Assembly: GCA_017624645.1 (NCBI GenBank)
Contig: JAGAMQ010000176.1
Span: 1 to 17,612 of the forward strand
Direction: 5' to 3'
Source of the DNA: Oscillospiraceae bacterium
GTDB lineage: Bacteria > Bacillota > Clostridia > Oscillospirales > Oscillospiraceae
DNA length: 17,612 bases
Shown in pieces: positions 6,603-13,083 of this stretch (the stretch's first letter is position 1; each line of letters starts with the position of its first letter). A program made the translations under genes and the position numbers. The notes below the pieces were generated by a model, which saw nothing but the letters and a program-made list of their open reading frames with translations, had not been told where the DNA came from and did no database searches.

Positions 6603-6827
6603 TTAAATACAACCTTTCAATATTCCAAATGCAACGCCTATTAAAGCAACCGGGATCAACAAAGCAATTCCTCCGGCAATCATCAACACGCCTATTAATG
6701 TCGGAAACGCAGCAATAATCAGAATAATAGCCGCTATTTTCGCCAGTCCCCAGGCTGCCTTAAAAATCAAGCGTATTGCTGATACAAACAGCCATCCAAA
6801 CAATACTAACACTAATAATTCAAACAT
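6603..6827 (-). CDS. Small hydrophobic membrane protein (74 residues)
   Basis: Almost wholly hydrophobic. One helix covers about residues 3-22 (LLVLVLFGWLFVSAIRLIF), and a long Ile/Ala/Leu/Gly-rich stretch from 30 to 70 is enough for two more helices with a turn at about 43-47. There is a good ribosome site (AAGGAGATC) in front of ATG. It lies directly upstream of the DUF4230 promoter in the same direction, so some read-through to that operon is possible. No family recognised. It could be a partner of the DUF4230 proteins or an unrelated membrane peptide. Confidence 0.6.
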   Translation of the reverse strand: MFELLVLVLFGWLFVSAIRLIFKAAWGLAKIAAIILIIAAFPTLIGVLMIAGGIALLIPVALIGVAFGILKGCI

Positions 6828-6857
6828 TTTTGATCTCCTTTTCTATAGCAGATTATG

Positions 6858-6911
6858 GTTGCGCAACACAGTAATAGTGATTAACCATTCTATGCGTTTG
6901 CATAATAGAAT
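6858..6911. repeat. Inverted repeats upstream of the small membrane protein
   Basis: A perfect palindrome GTTGCGCAAC (6858-6867) and an inverted repeat ATTCTAT (6887-6893) / ATAGAAT (6905-6911) with further GC/GC pairing inside. Both lie in the likely leader or promoter of the 74-residue gene, so they could be operators or leader hairpins. No clear -35/-10 pair was found. Confidence 0.4.
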
Positions 6912-6989
6912 TTGTTTTTCACGCGAATTTTGTCCTAACCATAACCACCGCACACATACACACATATATGACCAGTAGATATGATTTAC

Positions 6990-7031
6990 AATAAATTAAG
7001 CATCGCGTATTTCAGCGATGCTTAATTTATT
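6990..7031 (-). terminator. Terminator of the toxin-antitoxin operon
   Basis: A perfect 17-bp stem (6990-7006 with 7015-7031) with an 8-nt loop, 8 bp past the antitoxin stop. The base of the stem is AATAAATTAA/TTAATTTATT, so it offers a T-rich end in either direction. Confidence 0.75.
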
Positions 7032-7038
7032 ATCTTCC

Positions 7039-7362
7039 TTATTGTCTTGCTACCGCGGTCACAATACCGGATTTTTGGGGGAAAGCGGGATCGCTACGGG
7101 TCATAGAAAGCAATCTACAAGCTGCGCCTTCCGGATGATTCCGCCCGGCTTCCCATGCTTCTACAGTCTTGACCGACACACCCATGTATTTGGCAAACAT
7201 GATCTGTGTCAAGCCTGTGCTGTTTCGGATCGAGCGAATTTCATCAGGCTCGAAGGATTCAACAGGCTCAACTGTCAAAATGGTCGTTTTGGCCTTCAAA
7301 TTTCCTTTCTCATATTCGATTGCCTGACCAAGACCGGTTTTAATATCATCAAAAAGGCTCAT
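7039..7362 (-). CDS. higA: HigA/NadS-type helix-turn-helix antitoxin
   Basis: A 107-residue protein. An N-terminal arm (1-40, likely toxin-binding) is followed by an XRE-type helix-turn-helix: EIRSIRNSTGLTQIMFAKYMGVSVKTVEAWEAGRNHPEGAA, whose sequence is typical of HigA2/NadS antitoxins. It would neutralise the toxin encoded just upstream and, with it, repress the operon by binding the palindrome in the promoter. The gene follows the toxin by 12 bp with its own ribosome site (GAGGAGGG), the toxin-first order typical of higBA. The C-terminal tail after the HTH is somewhat long. The symbol is by family similarity. Confidence 0.8.
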   Translation of the reverse strand: MSLFDDIKTGLGQAIEYEKGNLKAKTTILTVEPVESFEPDEIRSIRNSTGLTQIMFAKYMGVSVKTVEAWEAGRNHPEGAACRLLSMTRSDPAFPQKSGIVTAVARQ

Positions 7363-7374
7363 ATTGCACCCTCC

Positions 7375-7722
7375 TCACTTTGCGTTTTCTTTTAGCTGCT
7401 CCTCAAGTGCGTGAATCATTTGCTTAATTTCGTTTCTTTCTGCGTCTGTCAGATTGTCTTTTTCATTCTTAGGATATGCCGTTATCAAGAAAATTTTCTC
7501 GTAAACCTCAAAATCAACATAGATCACACGAACGCTACCGCTTTTACCTCTTTGCTCGAAAGCAAACCGCATTTTCCGCACGCCACCGGTTCCGCGCATA
7601 ACCGCACCGATTTTGGGGTCTGCCAGCAGTTCCTCCTGCAAGCGTTTCAAGTCATCATCATTCAGCCCCATGTCCTTCCATCTGGAACGAAAAATTGGCA
7701 ATTCAACAAATAATCTCGTCAT
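7375..7722 (-). CDS. higB: HigB/RelE-type toxin
   Basis: A 115-residue RelE-superfamily protein. The pattern is typical of HigB2-type mRNA interferases: IFRSRWKDMGLNDDDLKRLQEELLADPKIGAVMRGTGGVRKMRFA, then basic strands GKSGSVRVIYVDFE and KIFLITAYPKNEKDNLTDAERNEIKQM. These toxins cut mRNA in the ribosome. The run RGTGGVRKMRFA plus KNEKDNLT is strongly conserved in this subfamily. Start: ATG 7722 with AACAGGAGAAAC upstream. It is the first gene behind the consensus promoter at 7754-7782. Confidence 0.82.
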   Translation of the reverse strand: MTRLFVELPIFRSRWKDMGLNDDDLKRLQEELLADPKIGAVMRGTGGVRKMRFAFEQRGKSGSVRVIYVDFEVYEKIFLITAYPKNEKDNLTDAERNEIKQMIHALEEQLKENAK

Positions 7723-7753
7723 TCTGTTTCTCCTGTTTCTCTTTTGTACCCAT

Positions 7754-7782
7754 ATTATACCCTATTAAATAGGGTGTGTCAA
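7754..7782 (-). promoter_or_regulatory. Promoter and palindromic operator of higBA
   Basis: On the minus strand: TTGACA (7777-7782), a 17-bp spacer and TATAAT (7754-7759), a perfect consensus promoter. A perfect 17-bp palindrome with 8-bp arms, ACCCTATT-A-AATAGGGT (7759-7775), fills the spacer. It is the obvious binding site for the HigA dimer, which would shut RNA polymerase out. Confidence 0.85.
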
Positions 7783-7844
7783 GAGGGTTCTAACTGTTTT
7801 GTTTGTTGTCCATTCAGGTGCAAATTGAATTAAAAATTGGAAAT

Positions 7845-7957
7845 GTACTGTTTATTGATTGCAAAATCCGTTGGTATTACTCACTTTTTGCTTGAATCCT
7901 ATAAAACAACTCGGACCAAACACCCAAAATCCACTTTTTGTGGGTTTTGGGTGTTTC
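7845..7957 (+). ncRNA. 75-nt structured element with terminator, copy 1
   Basis: Positions 7845-7919 match 9880-9954 at 63 of 75 sites with no gaps. A hairpin can be drawn: GATT (7857-7860) with AATC (7895-7898) and GCAAAA (7861-7866) with TTTTGC (7886-7891), with a TTG bulge. The loop segment TTGGT (7871-7875) can pair with ACCAA (7915-7919), making a pseudoknot. Next comes a 15-bp terminator stem (7920-7934 with 7940-7954) followed by TTCGTTT. No ORF. Not a known riboswitch to me. No strong promoter was found upstream, and no gene follows closely. Confidence 0.6.
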
Positions 7958-7989
7958 GTTTATCGTGACAAACTCCAGTCGCGGCATCC

Positions 7990-8245
7990 TGTGAGCAAAG
8001 CAGGGTACCTGCTTTGGGCCAAACCGCCCTGCGCTGCCGGTGGCAGATGCAGCAGGGCGGTTTGTGTGCAGCGGTCAAAAAAATCGAGGTACAGTGTAAG
8101 CCCGATGATTTTTTCGGGCACCGCAAACCGGCAGTGATGCCAAGAATGACGCGAGTCTCGCCACTTGGACCAAAAATCGGCAATTCTCGACAGAGGATTG
8201 CCGATTTTACTTTTTCACTTTTCACTATTCACTCTTCACTAAAAA
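7990..8245. other. Hairpin-rich non-coding stretch
   Basis: No gene. Successive hairpins: CAAAGCAGG/CCTGCTTTG (7996-8016), a 12-bp AAACCGCCCTGC stem (8021-8032 with 8052-8063) with further pairing inside, GCCCGA/TCGGGC (8100-8119), nested CCAAG/CTTGG and GCGAG/CTCGC (8140-8168) and a 12-bp AAAATCGGCAAT stem (8173-8184 with 8197-8208). It ends in a heptamer repeat. This could be a folded RNA or a palindromic miniature element; no transposase-type terminal repeats were identified. Confidence 0.5.
8214..8241 (+). repeat. Four tandem TTCACTN heptamers
   Basis: TTCACTT, TTCACTA, TTCACTC and TTCACTA follow each other without gaps, directly after the hairpin at 8173-8208. The 7-bp period does not fit coding sequence. 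Confidence 0.85.
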
Positions 8246-8311
8246 TCACCGCCAATTTTTGCTGAGACTTGTCTAGTTTTGTATATTCGGTTATTTCAAG
8301 TATATGTCTCA

Positions 8312-8341
8312 AAATCCTGTCAGGCAAAATTTGCAGGATTT
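8312..8341 (+). terminator. Possible terminator upstream of aspA
   Basis: An 8-bp stem AAATCCTG (8312-8319) with CAGGATTT (8334-8341), then ATTTCG. It sits just before the aspA promoter and could stop transcription coming from the non-coding stretch. The T-run is short. Confidence 0.4.
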
Positions 8342-8354
8342 ATTTCGTGTGGTA

Positions 8355-8382
8355 TTGACTTTTGCAAGATTTGCGTTATAAT
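8355..8382 (+). promoter_or_regulatory. Promoter of aspA
   Basis: TTGACT (8355-8360), a 16-bp spacer and TATAAT (8377-8382). Transcription should begin near 8390, giving a leader of about 35 nt before the start codon. Confidence 0.8.
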
Positions 8383-8424
8383 GCACTTGCTACACAGTTT
8401 TGATTGCAGAAAGGAAATACCACT

Positions 8425-9801
8425 ATGAATATGCGTATTGAATCGGATTCGATCGGCACCCGCCACATTCCTGCAGATGCTTACTACGGCGTACAGTCTC
8501 TGCGCGGCGCGGAGAATTTCAGAATTACCGGGCATCGGCTGCATCCGGAGTTTATTATCTCGATGGCACAGATAAAAAAAGCCTGTGCCATTTGCAACCA
8601 TGCCGTAGAAGAATTGGATCTTGTCCAACGAGATGCCATCATCGCTGCCTGTGATGAGATTATCAGTGGCAAGCTTCATGACCAATTCCTTTGTGATCCC
8701 ATTCAGGGAGGCGCCGGTACAACTGCCAACATGAACGCCAACGAGGTCATTGCCAACCGTGCAATTGAGATTTTGGGGGGTGAAAAAGGTGACTATTCCA
8801 TCATTCACCCGAATGACCACGTTAATCACGCGCAATCTACCAATGATGTGATCCCCACAGCGGCAAAGCTGACCACTACTAAACTGCTCAAAAAAGTAAT
8901 CGCACAAATCTCGCATCTACGTGATGCCTTGTTAGTAAAAGAACAGGAATTCCATAACGTAATTAAAATGGGACGCACCCAAATGCAAGATGCAGTACCC
9001 ATCCGTTTGGGGTCGGAATTTGGCGCCTACAGCAGAGCTATTTCCCGTGATATAGAACGAATGGAGCGGGCATTAGAGGAGATGTACGCCATCAACTTAG
9101 GCGGTACTGCTGTTGGCACCGCGCTAAACGCTAACCCTGCCTACATAGAACAATTGGCACCTACGCTGTCAAAAATCTGCCAGTTGCCGCTGAAAAAAGC
9201 AGGGGATCTGGTGGACGGCACACAAAATCTGGATTCTTTTGCCTATGTGTCTGCAACACTAAAAACCTGTGCCATATCTTGTTCCAAAATAGCAAATGAT
9301 CTGCGTTTGATGTCCTCCGGTCCCCGTTGCGGTTTTGAGGAGATCAATCTCCCTCCCATGCAGAACGGATCTTCTATCATGCCAGGAAAAGTCAATCCCG
9401 TGATACCTGAGGTTATGAGTCAGGCTGCATTCTGTATCATCGGCAACGATATGACCATTACCATGGCTGCAGAAGCGGGACAGCTGGAACTGAATTATGC
9501 TGAGCCCGTACTTTACCACAAGTTGTTTGAATCTCTGGTGGTATTAAACGGAGCAGTAGAGACATTTGTGGATAACTGCATAGTGGGAATTACCGCAAAT
9601 CCTGAACGTTGCCGGGAGTTGGTAGATGGCTCTGTAGGTGTCATCACCGCAATTTGTCCTAAGCTTGGGTATAAAGATTCTGCGGATATTGCTAAGGCCG
9701 CAATCGCTACGGGAGAATCCGTACGGGAAGTTCTCAAAAGCAAACAGATTCTGTCTGCAAAAGAAATCGATAGGCTGCTAGCCCCCGAAAGCATGGTATA
9801 A
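8425..9801 (+). CDS. aspA: Aspartate ammonia-lyase (aspartase)
   Basis: A 458-residue member of the fumarase/aspartase superfamily, full length. It opens with RIESDSIGTRHIPADAYYGVQSLR, typical of aspartases. The signature loop GSSIMPGKVNPVIPEVMSQ contains the catalytic Ser; the PVIPEV ending separates aspartases from fumarases, which have NPTQCE there. TTANMNANEV, HVNHAQSTNDV and EAGQLELNYAEPV are also conserved. It converts L-aspartate reversibly to fumarate and ammonia in the cytoplasm as a tetramer, linking amino-acid use to fumarate reduction in anaerobes. ATG 8425 has AAAGGAA 8 bp upstream. It is transcribed alone from its own promoter. A copy of the 75-nt element follows 78 bp after the stop. 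Confidence 0.92.
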   Translation: MNMRIESDSIGTRHIPADAYYGVQSLRGAENFRITGHRLHPEFIISMAQIKKACAICNHAVEELDLVQRDAIIAACDEIISGKLHDQFLCDPIQGGAGTTANMNANEVIANRAIEILGGEKGDYSIIHPNDHVNHAQSTNDVIPTAAKLTTTKLLKKVIAQISHLRDALLVKEQEFHNVIKMGRTQMQDAVPIRLGSEFGAYSRAISRDIERMERALEEMYAINLGGTAVGTALNANPAYIEQLAPTLSKICQLPLKKAGDLVDGTQNLDSFAYVSATLKTCAISCSKIANDLRLMSSGPRCGFEEINLPPMQNGSSIMPGKVNPVIPEVMSQAAFCIIGNDMTITMAAEAGQLELNYAEPVLYHKLFESLVVLNGAVETFVDNCIVGITANPERCRELVDGSVGVITAICPKLGYKDSADIAKAAIATGESVREVLKSKQILSAKEIDRLLAPESMV

Positions 9802-9879
9802 AAGCCGTGCTCTGCATGAAGCAAAACAAACCAAATTTGTCGTAGTTGCGATACAGAAATCGCATGTATATCAAGACAA

Positions 9880-9995
9880 GTACTATTTGCCGATTGTAAA
9901 AACCGTTGGTACTACTAGCTTTTTACTTAAATCCTATAAAACAACTCGTACCAAGAAAAGTGAGACCCCAAGTGGGGTCTCACTTTTCTTATTTG
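9880..9995 (+). ncRNA. 75-nt structured element with terminator, copy 2
   Basis: The second copy, offset by 2035 bp from the first. The hairpin is kept with a compensatory change: C7862-G7890 of copy 1 is T9897-A9925 here, so GTAAAA pairs with TTTTAC. The loop-to-tail pairing is longer, TTGGTAC (9906-9912) with GTACCAA (9948-9954). A different terminator follows: a 17-bp stem (9953-9969 with 9974-9990), loop AAGT, then ATTTG. It may be the 3' end of the aspA transcript or a separate small RNA. TACTAT at 9881-9886 could be a weak -10, without a good -35. The next gene is convergent. Confidence 0.6.
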
Positions 9996-10060
9996 TAAGA
10001 AGTACAGATTTGCACAAATTCAAACGAAACGGTCCTGGGGTTTGTTCAGGGATTCTCCGG

Positions 10061-10831
10061 TCACGGTTTTTTGTTCTTTTTATAGATAATGTTCAGACCC
10101 TTCAAAAGCAGATCCTTTTCCAAAATGATGGGATGCTTGCAAAGGGGGGCGATAAACTGTGCCATGCCACCGGTGGCGATCAGTGTGGAGCGGTGTCCCA
10201 GTTCCTGCTCCATACGGTCAATGATGCCGTCGAGCATGGCGGCAGTGCCGTACATCATACCGCTGCGCATACAGTCCACGGTGTTTTTTCCGATGACATT
10301 CTTCGGCTTATCCAGAGAGATGCCCGGAAGCTGTGCCGCACGGCTGATCAGCGCGTCCAAAGATGTTTTTACACCGGGGAAAATTACGCCACCAATATAC
10401 ACATTCTCCGGCTCGATCACCTCAATGGTGGTGGCCGTACCCAGATCCATCAGGATCAGGGGCGCGGCATATTCATCCAAAGCAGCCACGGCAATGACGA
10501 TGCGGTCGCTGCCCACCTGGGAGGGCACATCCACGTGGATGTTAAGACCCGTTTTCAGTCCCGGCCCCACAACCATAGGTTGTTTACCGATGACCTTGAT
10601 GACACCGGTCTTTACGGAATTGAACACCGGGGGAACCACGGAGGAAATAATGCAGTCCTCTATGTCATCTTTGCAGACGCCAAAGGCCTGCAGCATATTC
10701 ATGATCTCCACGCCGTATTGGTCAGAAGTGCGGGAACGGTCGGTGGCGATGCGGGCTTTGAAGAGGATCTCGTCATCCCGGATACAGCCTATGACGATGT
10801 TGGTATTACCGATGTCGATGGCAAGGAGCAT
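10061..10831 (-). CDS. coaX: Type III pantothenate kinase
   Basis: A 256-residue kinase of the ASKHA fold, the usual length for CoaX. It starts MLLAIDIGNTNIVIG (phosphate-1 loop with the catalytic Asp), then HVDVPSQVGSDR (the GxDR motif that binds pantothenate), LILMDLGTATTIEVI (phosphate-2 loop) and ATGGMAQFI (adenosine region). It phosphorylates pantothenate with ATP as the first step of CoA synthesis. CoaX enzymes need a monovalent cation and are not inhibited by CoA. GGAGG precedes the start. It lies 4 bp after the pantothenate transporter gene and shares its promoter, so uptake and trapping of the vitamin are co-expressed. Confidence 0.93.
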   Translation of the reverse strand: MLLAIDIGNTNIVIGCIRDDEILFKARIATDRSRTSDQYGVEIMNMLQAFGVCKDDIEDCIISSVVPPVFNSVKTGVIKVIGKQPMVVGPGLKTGLNIHVDVPSQVGSDRIVIAVAALDEYAAPLILMDLGTATTIEVIEPENVYIGGVIFPGVKTSLDALISRAAQLPGISLDKPKNVIGKNTVDCMRSGMMYGTAAMLDGIIDRMEQELGHRSTLIATGGMAQFIAPLCKHPIILEKDLLLKGLNIIYKKNKKP

Positions 10832-10835
10832 AGGG

Positions 10836-11441
10836 TTATCCTCCGATCATTTTGAGCTTTTCCAGCGCTTTGCACACAGCGCCTACGATGACGGTGGCGG
10901 CCAGCATTTCCACCAGTGCGTTGATGCCTACAAAGGTGACGATGAAAACCAGAACGTTTCTGCCAGCGATGAGCCCCTGCAGATATTCGGTATGACCGAA
11001 CAGGAGCACAAGGGCTGTCATAAAGAACGCGGTGTTCAACAGGGCGGCGCAAAAGCCTACGGCAAAGACGGCGTAGCTGTGCAATAGCTTACGCAGTCCC
11101 CGGTAAATAACGCCGGTGAGCCAGCCTGCCAGCAGGCGGGTGGCAAAGCGCTGAAGAATGGTCAGCACCGGACTGATCTCAAACAGGATCACGCCCATGG
11201 CGCTGGTTCCGCCGATGCCCACACACTGCAAACAGCTGGTGATTCCAAACACAGCACCCAGGAAAGCACCGCCTGTCGGGCCGAGGGTCACGGCTCCGAT
11301 GGCTACCGGGATCATGTTCAGGGAAATGGCCAGGGGTCCAATGTTCAAATACCCTAAAGGGGTGAAGGACATAATGAGCAGAATACCGCTGAGCATTGCC
11401 AACAGCACCAGTTTATGGGTGTCAAAGGGTTTCGTTTTCAT
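10836..11441 (-). CDS. panT: ECF transporter S component for pantothenate
   Basis: A 201-residue, very hydrophobic protein with about six membrane helices, the size and layout of ECF S components. The N-terminal LVLLAMLSGILLIMSFTPLGYLNIGPLAISLNMIPVAIGAVTLGP is the conserved region of this family and includes the Gly/Ala/Pro-rich helices that dock on the energising module. The substrate is inferred from context: it is the first gene of an operon with pantothenate kinase and diverges from coaBC. The shared ATPase and T subunits must be encoded elsewhere. The ribosome site is AGGAGG, 8 bp before ATG. Confidence 0.85.
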   Translation of the reverse strand: MKTKPFDTHKLVLLAMLSGILLIMSFTPLGYLNIGPLAISLNMIPVAIGAVTLGPTGGAFLGAVFGITSCLQCVGIGGTSAMGVILFEISPVLTILQRFATRLLAGWLTGVIYRGLRKLLHSYAVFAVGFCAALLNTAFFMTALVLLFGHTEYLQGLIAGRNVLVFIVTFVGINALVEMLAATVIVGAVCKALEKLKMIGG

Positions 11442-11510
11442 ATTCAGTTACCTCCTGTTACCGTTCCGCACTTGCGGATACAGCACAATCTTTTCTCTTC
11501 GGGCAACTTT

Positions 11511-11539
11511 ATTATATAGAAGAAACCCTTTGATTGCAA
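11511..11539 (-). promoter_or_regulatory. Promoter of panT-coaX
   Basis: On the minus strand: TTGCAA (11534-11539), a 17-bp spacer and TATAAT (11511-11516). The leader is about 65 nt, long enough for control, but no known riboswitch is visible. Confidence 0.75.
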
Positions 11540-11553
11540 GATGAATTTCTGAC

Positions 11554-11582
11554 TTTACACGGCGCTGATTTAAGACTATAAT
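11554..11582 (+). promoter_or_regulatory. Promoter of coaBC
   Basis: TTTACA (11554-11559), a 17-bp spacer and TATAAT (11577-11582). It is divergent from and nearly back-to-back with the panT promoter; only 14 bp separate the two -35 boxes. Confidence 0.8.
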
Positions 11583-11615
11583 ATGAGAAAGACATCCTTC
11601 TGAGGAGGAATTGCT

Positions 11616-12803
11616 ATGCTGAAGGGAAAAACCGTACTCTTGGGAGTTACCGGAGGAATCGCTGCGTATAAGGCGGCGGCACTGGCATCTGCCCTGGTAA
11701 AACTCCATGCCTGTGTGGAAGTGGTGATGACCAAAAATGCCACAGAGTTTATCACCCCCCTGACCTTTGAGCAGCTCACCGGCAACCGTACCATGATCGA
11801 TACCTTTGACCGGAATTTTGTGCATCAGGTGGAGCATATTTCCCTTGCTCAGAGGACGGATCTGGTGATCATCGCCCCGGCTACCGCCAATGTGTGCGCA
11901 AAGCTTGCCCACGGGCAGGCAGACGATATGCTCACCACCACGGTCCTTGCCTGCAAATGCCCCAAGCTCATTGCCCCGGCAATGAATACCAATATGTACG
12001 AGAATCCTGTGACACAGGATAATCTTCAGCTGCTGCGTAAGTACGGCTGGCAGGTGATCACCCCCGCATCCGGCAGGCTTGCCTGCGGCGCGGTGGGTGC
12101 CGGAAAGCTTCCGGAGCCGGAGGTGCTTGTGCAGCACATCCTCCGGGAGATAGCAATGCCCCACGATCTGGCAGGAAAAACGGTGCTGGTAACTGCCGGT
12201 GCCACCCAGGAGTCATTGGATCCTGTCCGATACCTTACCAATCATTCCACCGGCAAAATGGGCTGCGCCATTGCCGAAGCTGCCATGCTCCGGGGCGCAG
12301 AGGTCATTTTGGTCTGCGGTGCGGTGAGTGCTAGGCTCCCGGCCTTTGTGCAGGTGGTAAACACTGTGTCGGCGCAGGATATGTTTGAGGCAGTGGCACA
12401 GTACGCCCCCAAAGCCGACTACATCTTCAAAGCGGCGGCCGTGGCGGACTATACCCCCGCGGACTACAGCGACGACAAGATGAAGAAGCGCGACGGCGAC
12501 CTGAGCATCCCCTTGACGCGCACCACGGACATTCTGGCATGGCTGGGTGCAAATCGCCGGGAAGGACAGGTAATCTGCGGCTTCTCCATGGAAACCAGGG
12601 ACATGCTGGAAAACAGCCGCGCCAAGCTGCAGAAGAAAAATGTGGACATGATCTGCGCCAACAATCTGAAGCAGGAGGGTGCCGGCTTCGGTGTGGACAC
12701 CAACATTATTACCCTTATCACCAAAGAGGGAGTGCAGGAGCTTCCCCTGCAGTCCAAGCAAAGCATCGCCCATGCCATTTTGGACAAAGCATTGAAGCTG
12801 TAA
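11616..12803 (+). CDS. coaBC: Bifunctional CoaBC (phosphopantothenoylcysteine synthetase/decarboxylase)
   Basis: A 395-residue fusion enzyme, full length. The N-terminal flavin-dependent CoaC half (1-180) has GVTGGIAAYKAA, the catalytic His in VEHISLA, APATANVCAKLAHG, PAMNTNMYENP and the Cys-containing substrate flap GRLACGAVGAGKL. The C-terminal CoaB half (about 188-395) has VLVTAGATQESLDPVRYLTNHSTGKMG for nucleotide binding, AAAVADYTP and KKNVDMICANN with the catalytic Lys. It joins 4'-phosphopantothenate to cysteine using CTP, then decarboxylates the product to 4'-phosphopantetheine. GAGGAGG lies 7 bp before the start. It is divergent from panT-coaX, so vitamin uptake, kinase and the next two steps share one control region. 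Confidence 0.95.
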   Translation: MLKGKTVLLGVTGGIAAYKAAALASALVKLHACVEVVMTKNATEFITPLTFEQLTGNRTMIDTFDRNFVHQVEHISLAQRTDLVIIAPATANVCAKLAHGQADDMLTTTVLACKCPKLIAPAMNTNMYENPVTQDNLQLLRKYGWQVITPASGRLACGAVGAGKLPEPEVLVQHILREIAMPHDLAGKTVLVTAGATQESLDPVRYLTNHSTGKMGCAIAEAAMLRGAEVILVCGAVSARLPAFVQVVNTVSAQDMFEAVAQYAPKADYIFKAAAVADYTPADYSDDKMKKRDGDLSIPLTRTTDILAWLGANRREGQVICGFSMETRDMLENSRAKLQKKNVDMICANNLKQEGAGFGVDTNIITLITKEGVQELPLQSKQSIAHAILDKALKL

Positions 12804-12844
12804 AACCATCTGTAGTGTCAGCGGTGGTCTCCATAAATACGGTC

Positions 12845-12878
12845 AAAAATCCCCCTCCGTCGGAGGGGGATTTTTCGG
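12845..12878 (+). terminator. Intrinsic terminator of coaBC
   Basis: A perfect 15-bp inverted repeat AAAAATCCCCCTCCG / CGGAGGGGGATTTTT (12845-12859 with 12861-12875) around one T, 41 bp after the coaBC stop. It is symmetric and so may act in both directions. Confidence 0.88.
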
Positions 12879-12954
12879 GGGTCCCTTGCAGTGAGCGATA
12901 TATTCCTTGGTCACGGGCACCTGCGTCAGCTAGCTACCGCGGTTGCAAGAGGAT

Positions 12955-12972
12955 TTATTCCCACTCGATGGG
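12955..12972 (-). other. guaA-like 3' end, possible att-type scar
   Basis: Read on the minus strand, this gives Pro-Ile-Glu-Trp-Glu-stop, the usual C-terminal end of GMP synthase GuaA, with no guaA coding sequence before it. The 3' end of guaA is a known insertion target of genomic islands, so this may be an attachment-site remnant at the island boundary. Five codons is little evidence. Confidence 0.3.
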
Positions 12973-13003
12973 GGATTTTTGGCTTTGTAGATATGTAGTG
13001 GTC

Positions 13004-13045
13004 ACTGGTATATTAGCGTGCGAGATATAGTGCTATCATACCAGT
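13004..13045. repeat. Inverted repeat after the zeta-like gene
   Basis: ACTGGTAT (13004-13011) and ATACCAGT (13038-13045) pair perfectly across 26 bp. A second small stem, ACTTTTG/CAAAAGT, lies at 13062-13080. They follow the minus-strand zeta-like gene and may end its transcript, though neither has a good T-run in that direction. Confidence 0.4.
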
Positions 13046-13083
13046 TATTTTCTTTTACCAGACTTTTGTTGGTCAAAAGTTGG

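Noticed and set aside
5070..7782. An integrated element using the tRNA-Leu 3' end
   Set aside because: The AT-richer stretch after the tRNA is suggestive, but no second copy of the tRNA 3' end and no integrase was found in the window.
8404..8424. An earlier TTG start for aspA
   Set aside because: The ribosome site AAAGGAA lies downstream of that TTG and 8 bp before ATG 8425.
7845..9954. The two 75-nt copies as att sites or transposon ends around aspA
   Set aside because: Att repeats and fresh transposon ends would be identical. Here the copies differ at 12 sites with a compensatory pair change, and each has its own terminator. No integrase or transposase lies between.
9887..11087. Long plus-strand frames opposite coaX and panT
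   Set aside because: They are mirror frames of genes with clear family motifs, and lack ribosome sites.
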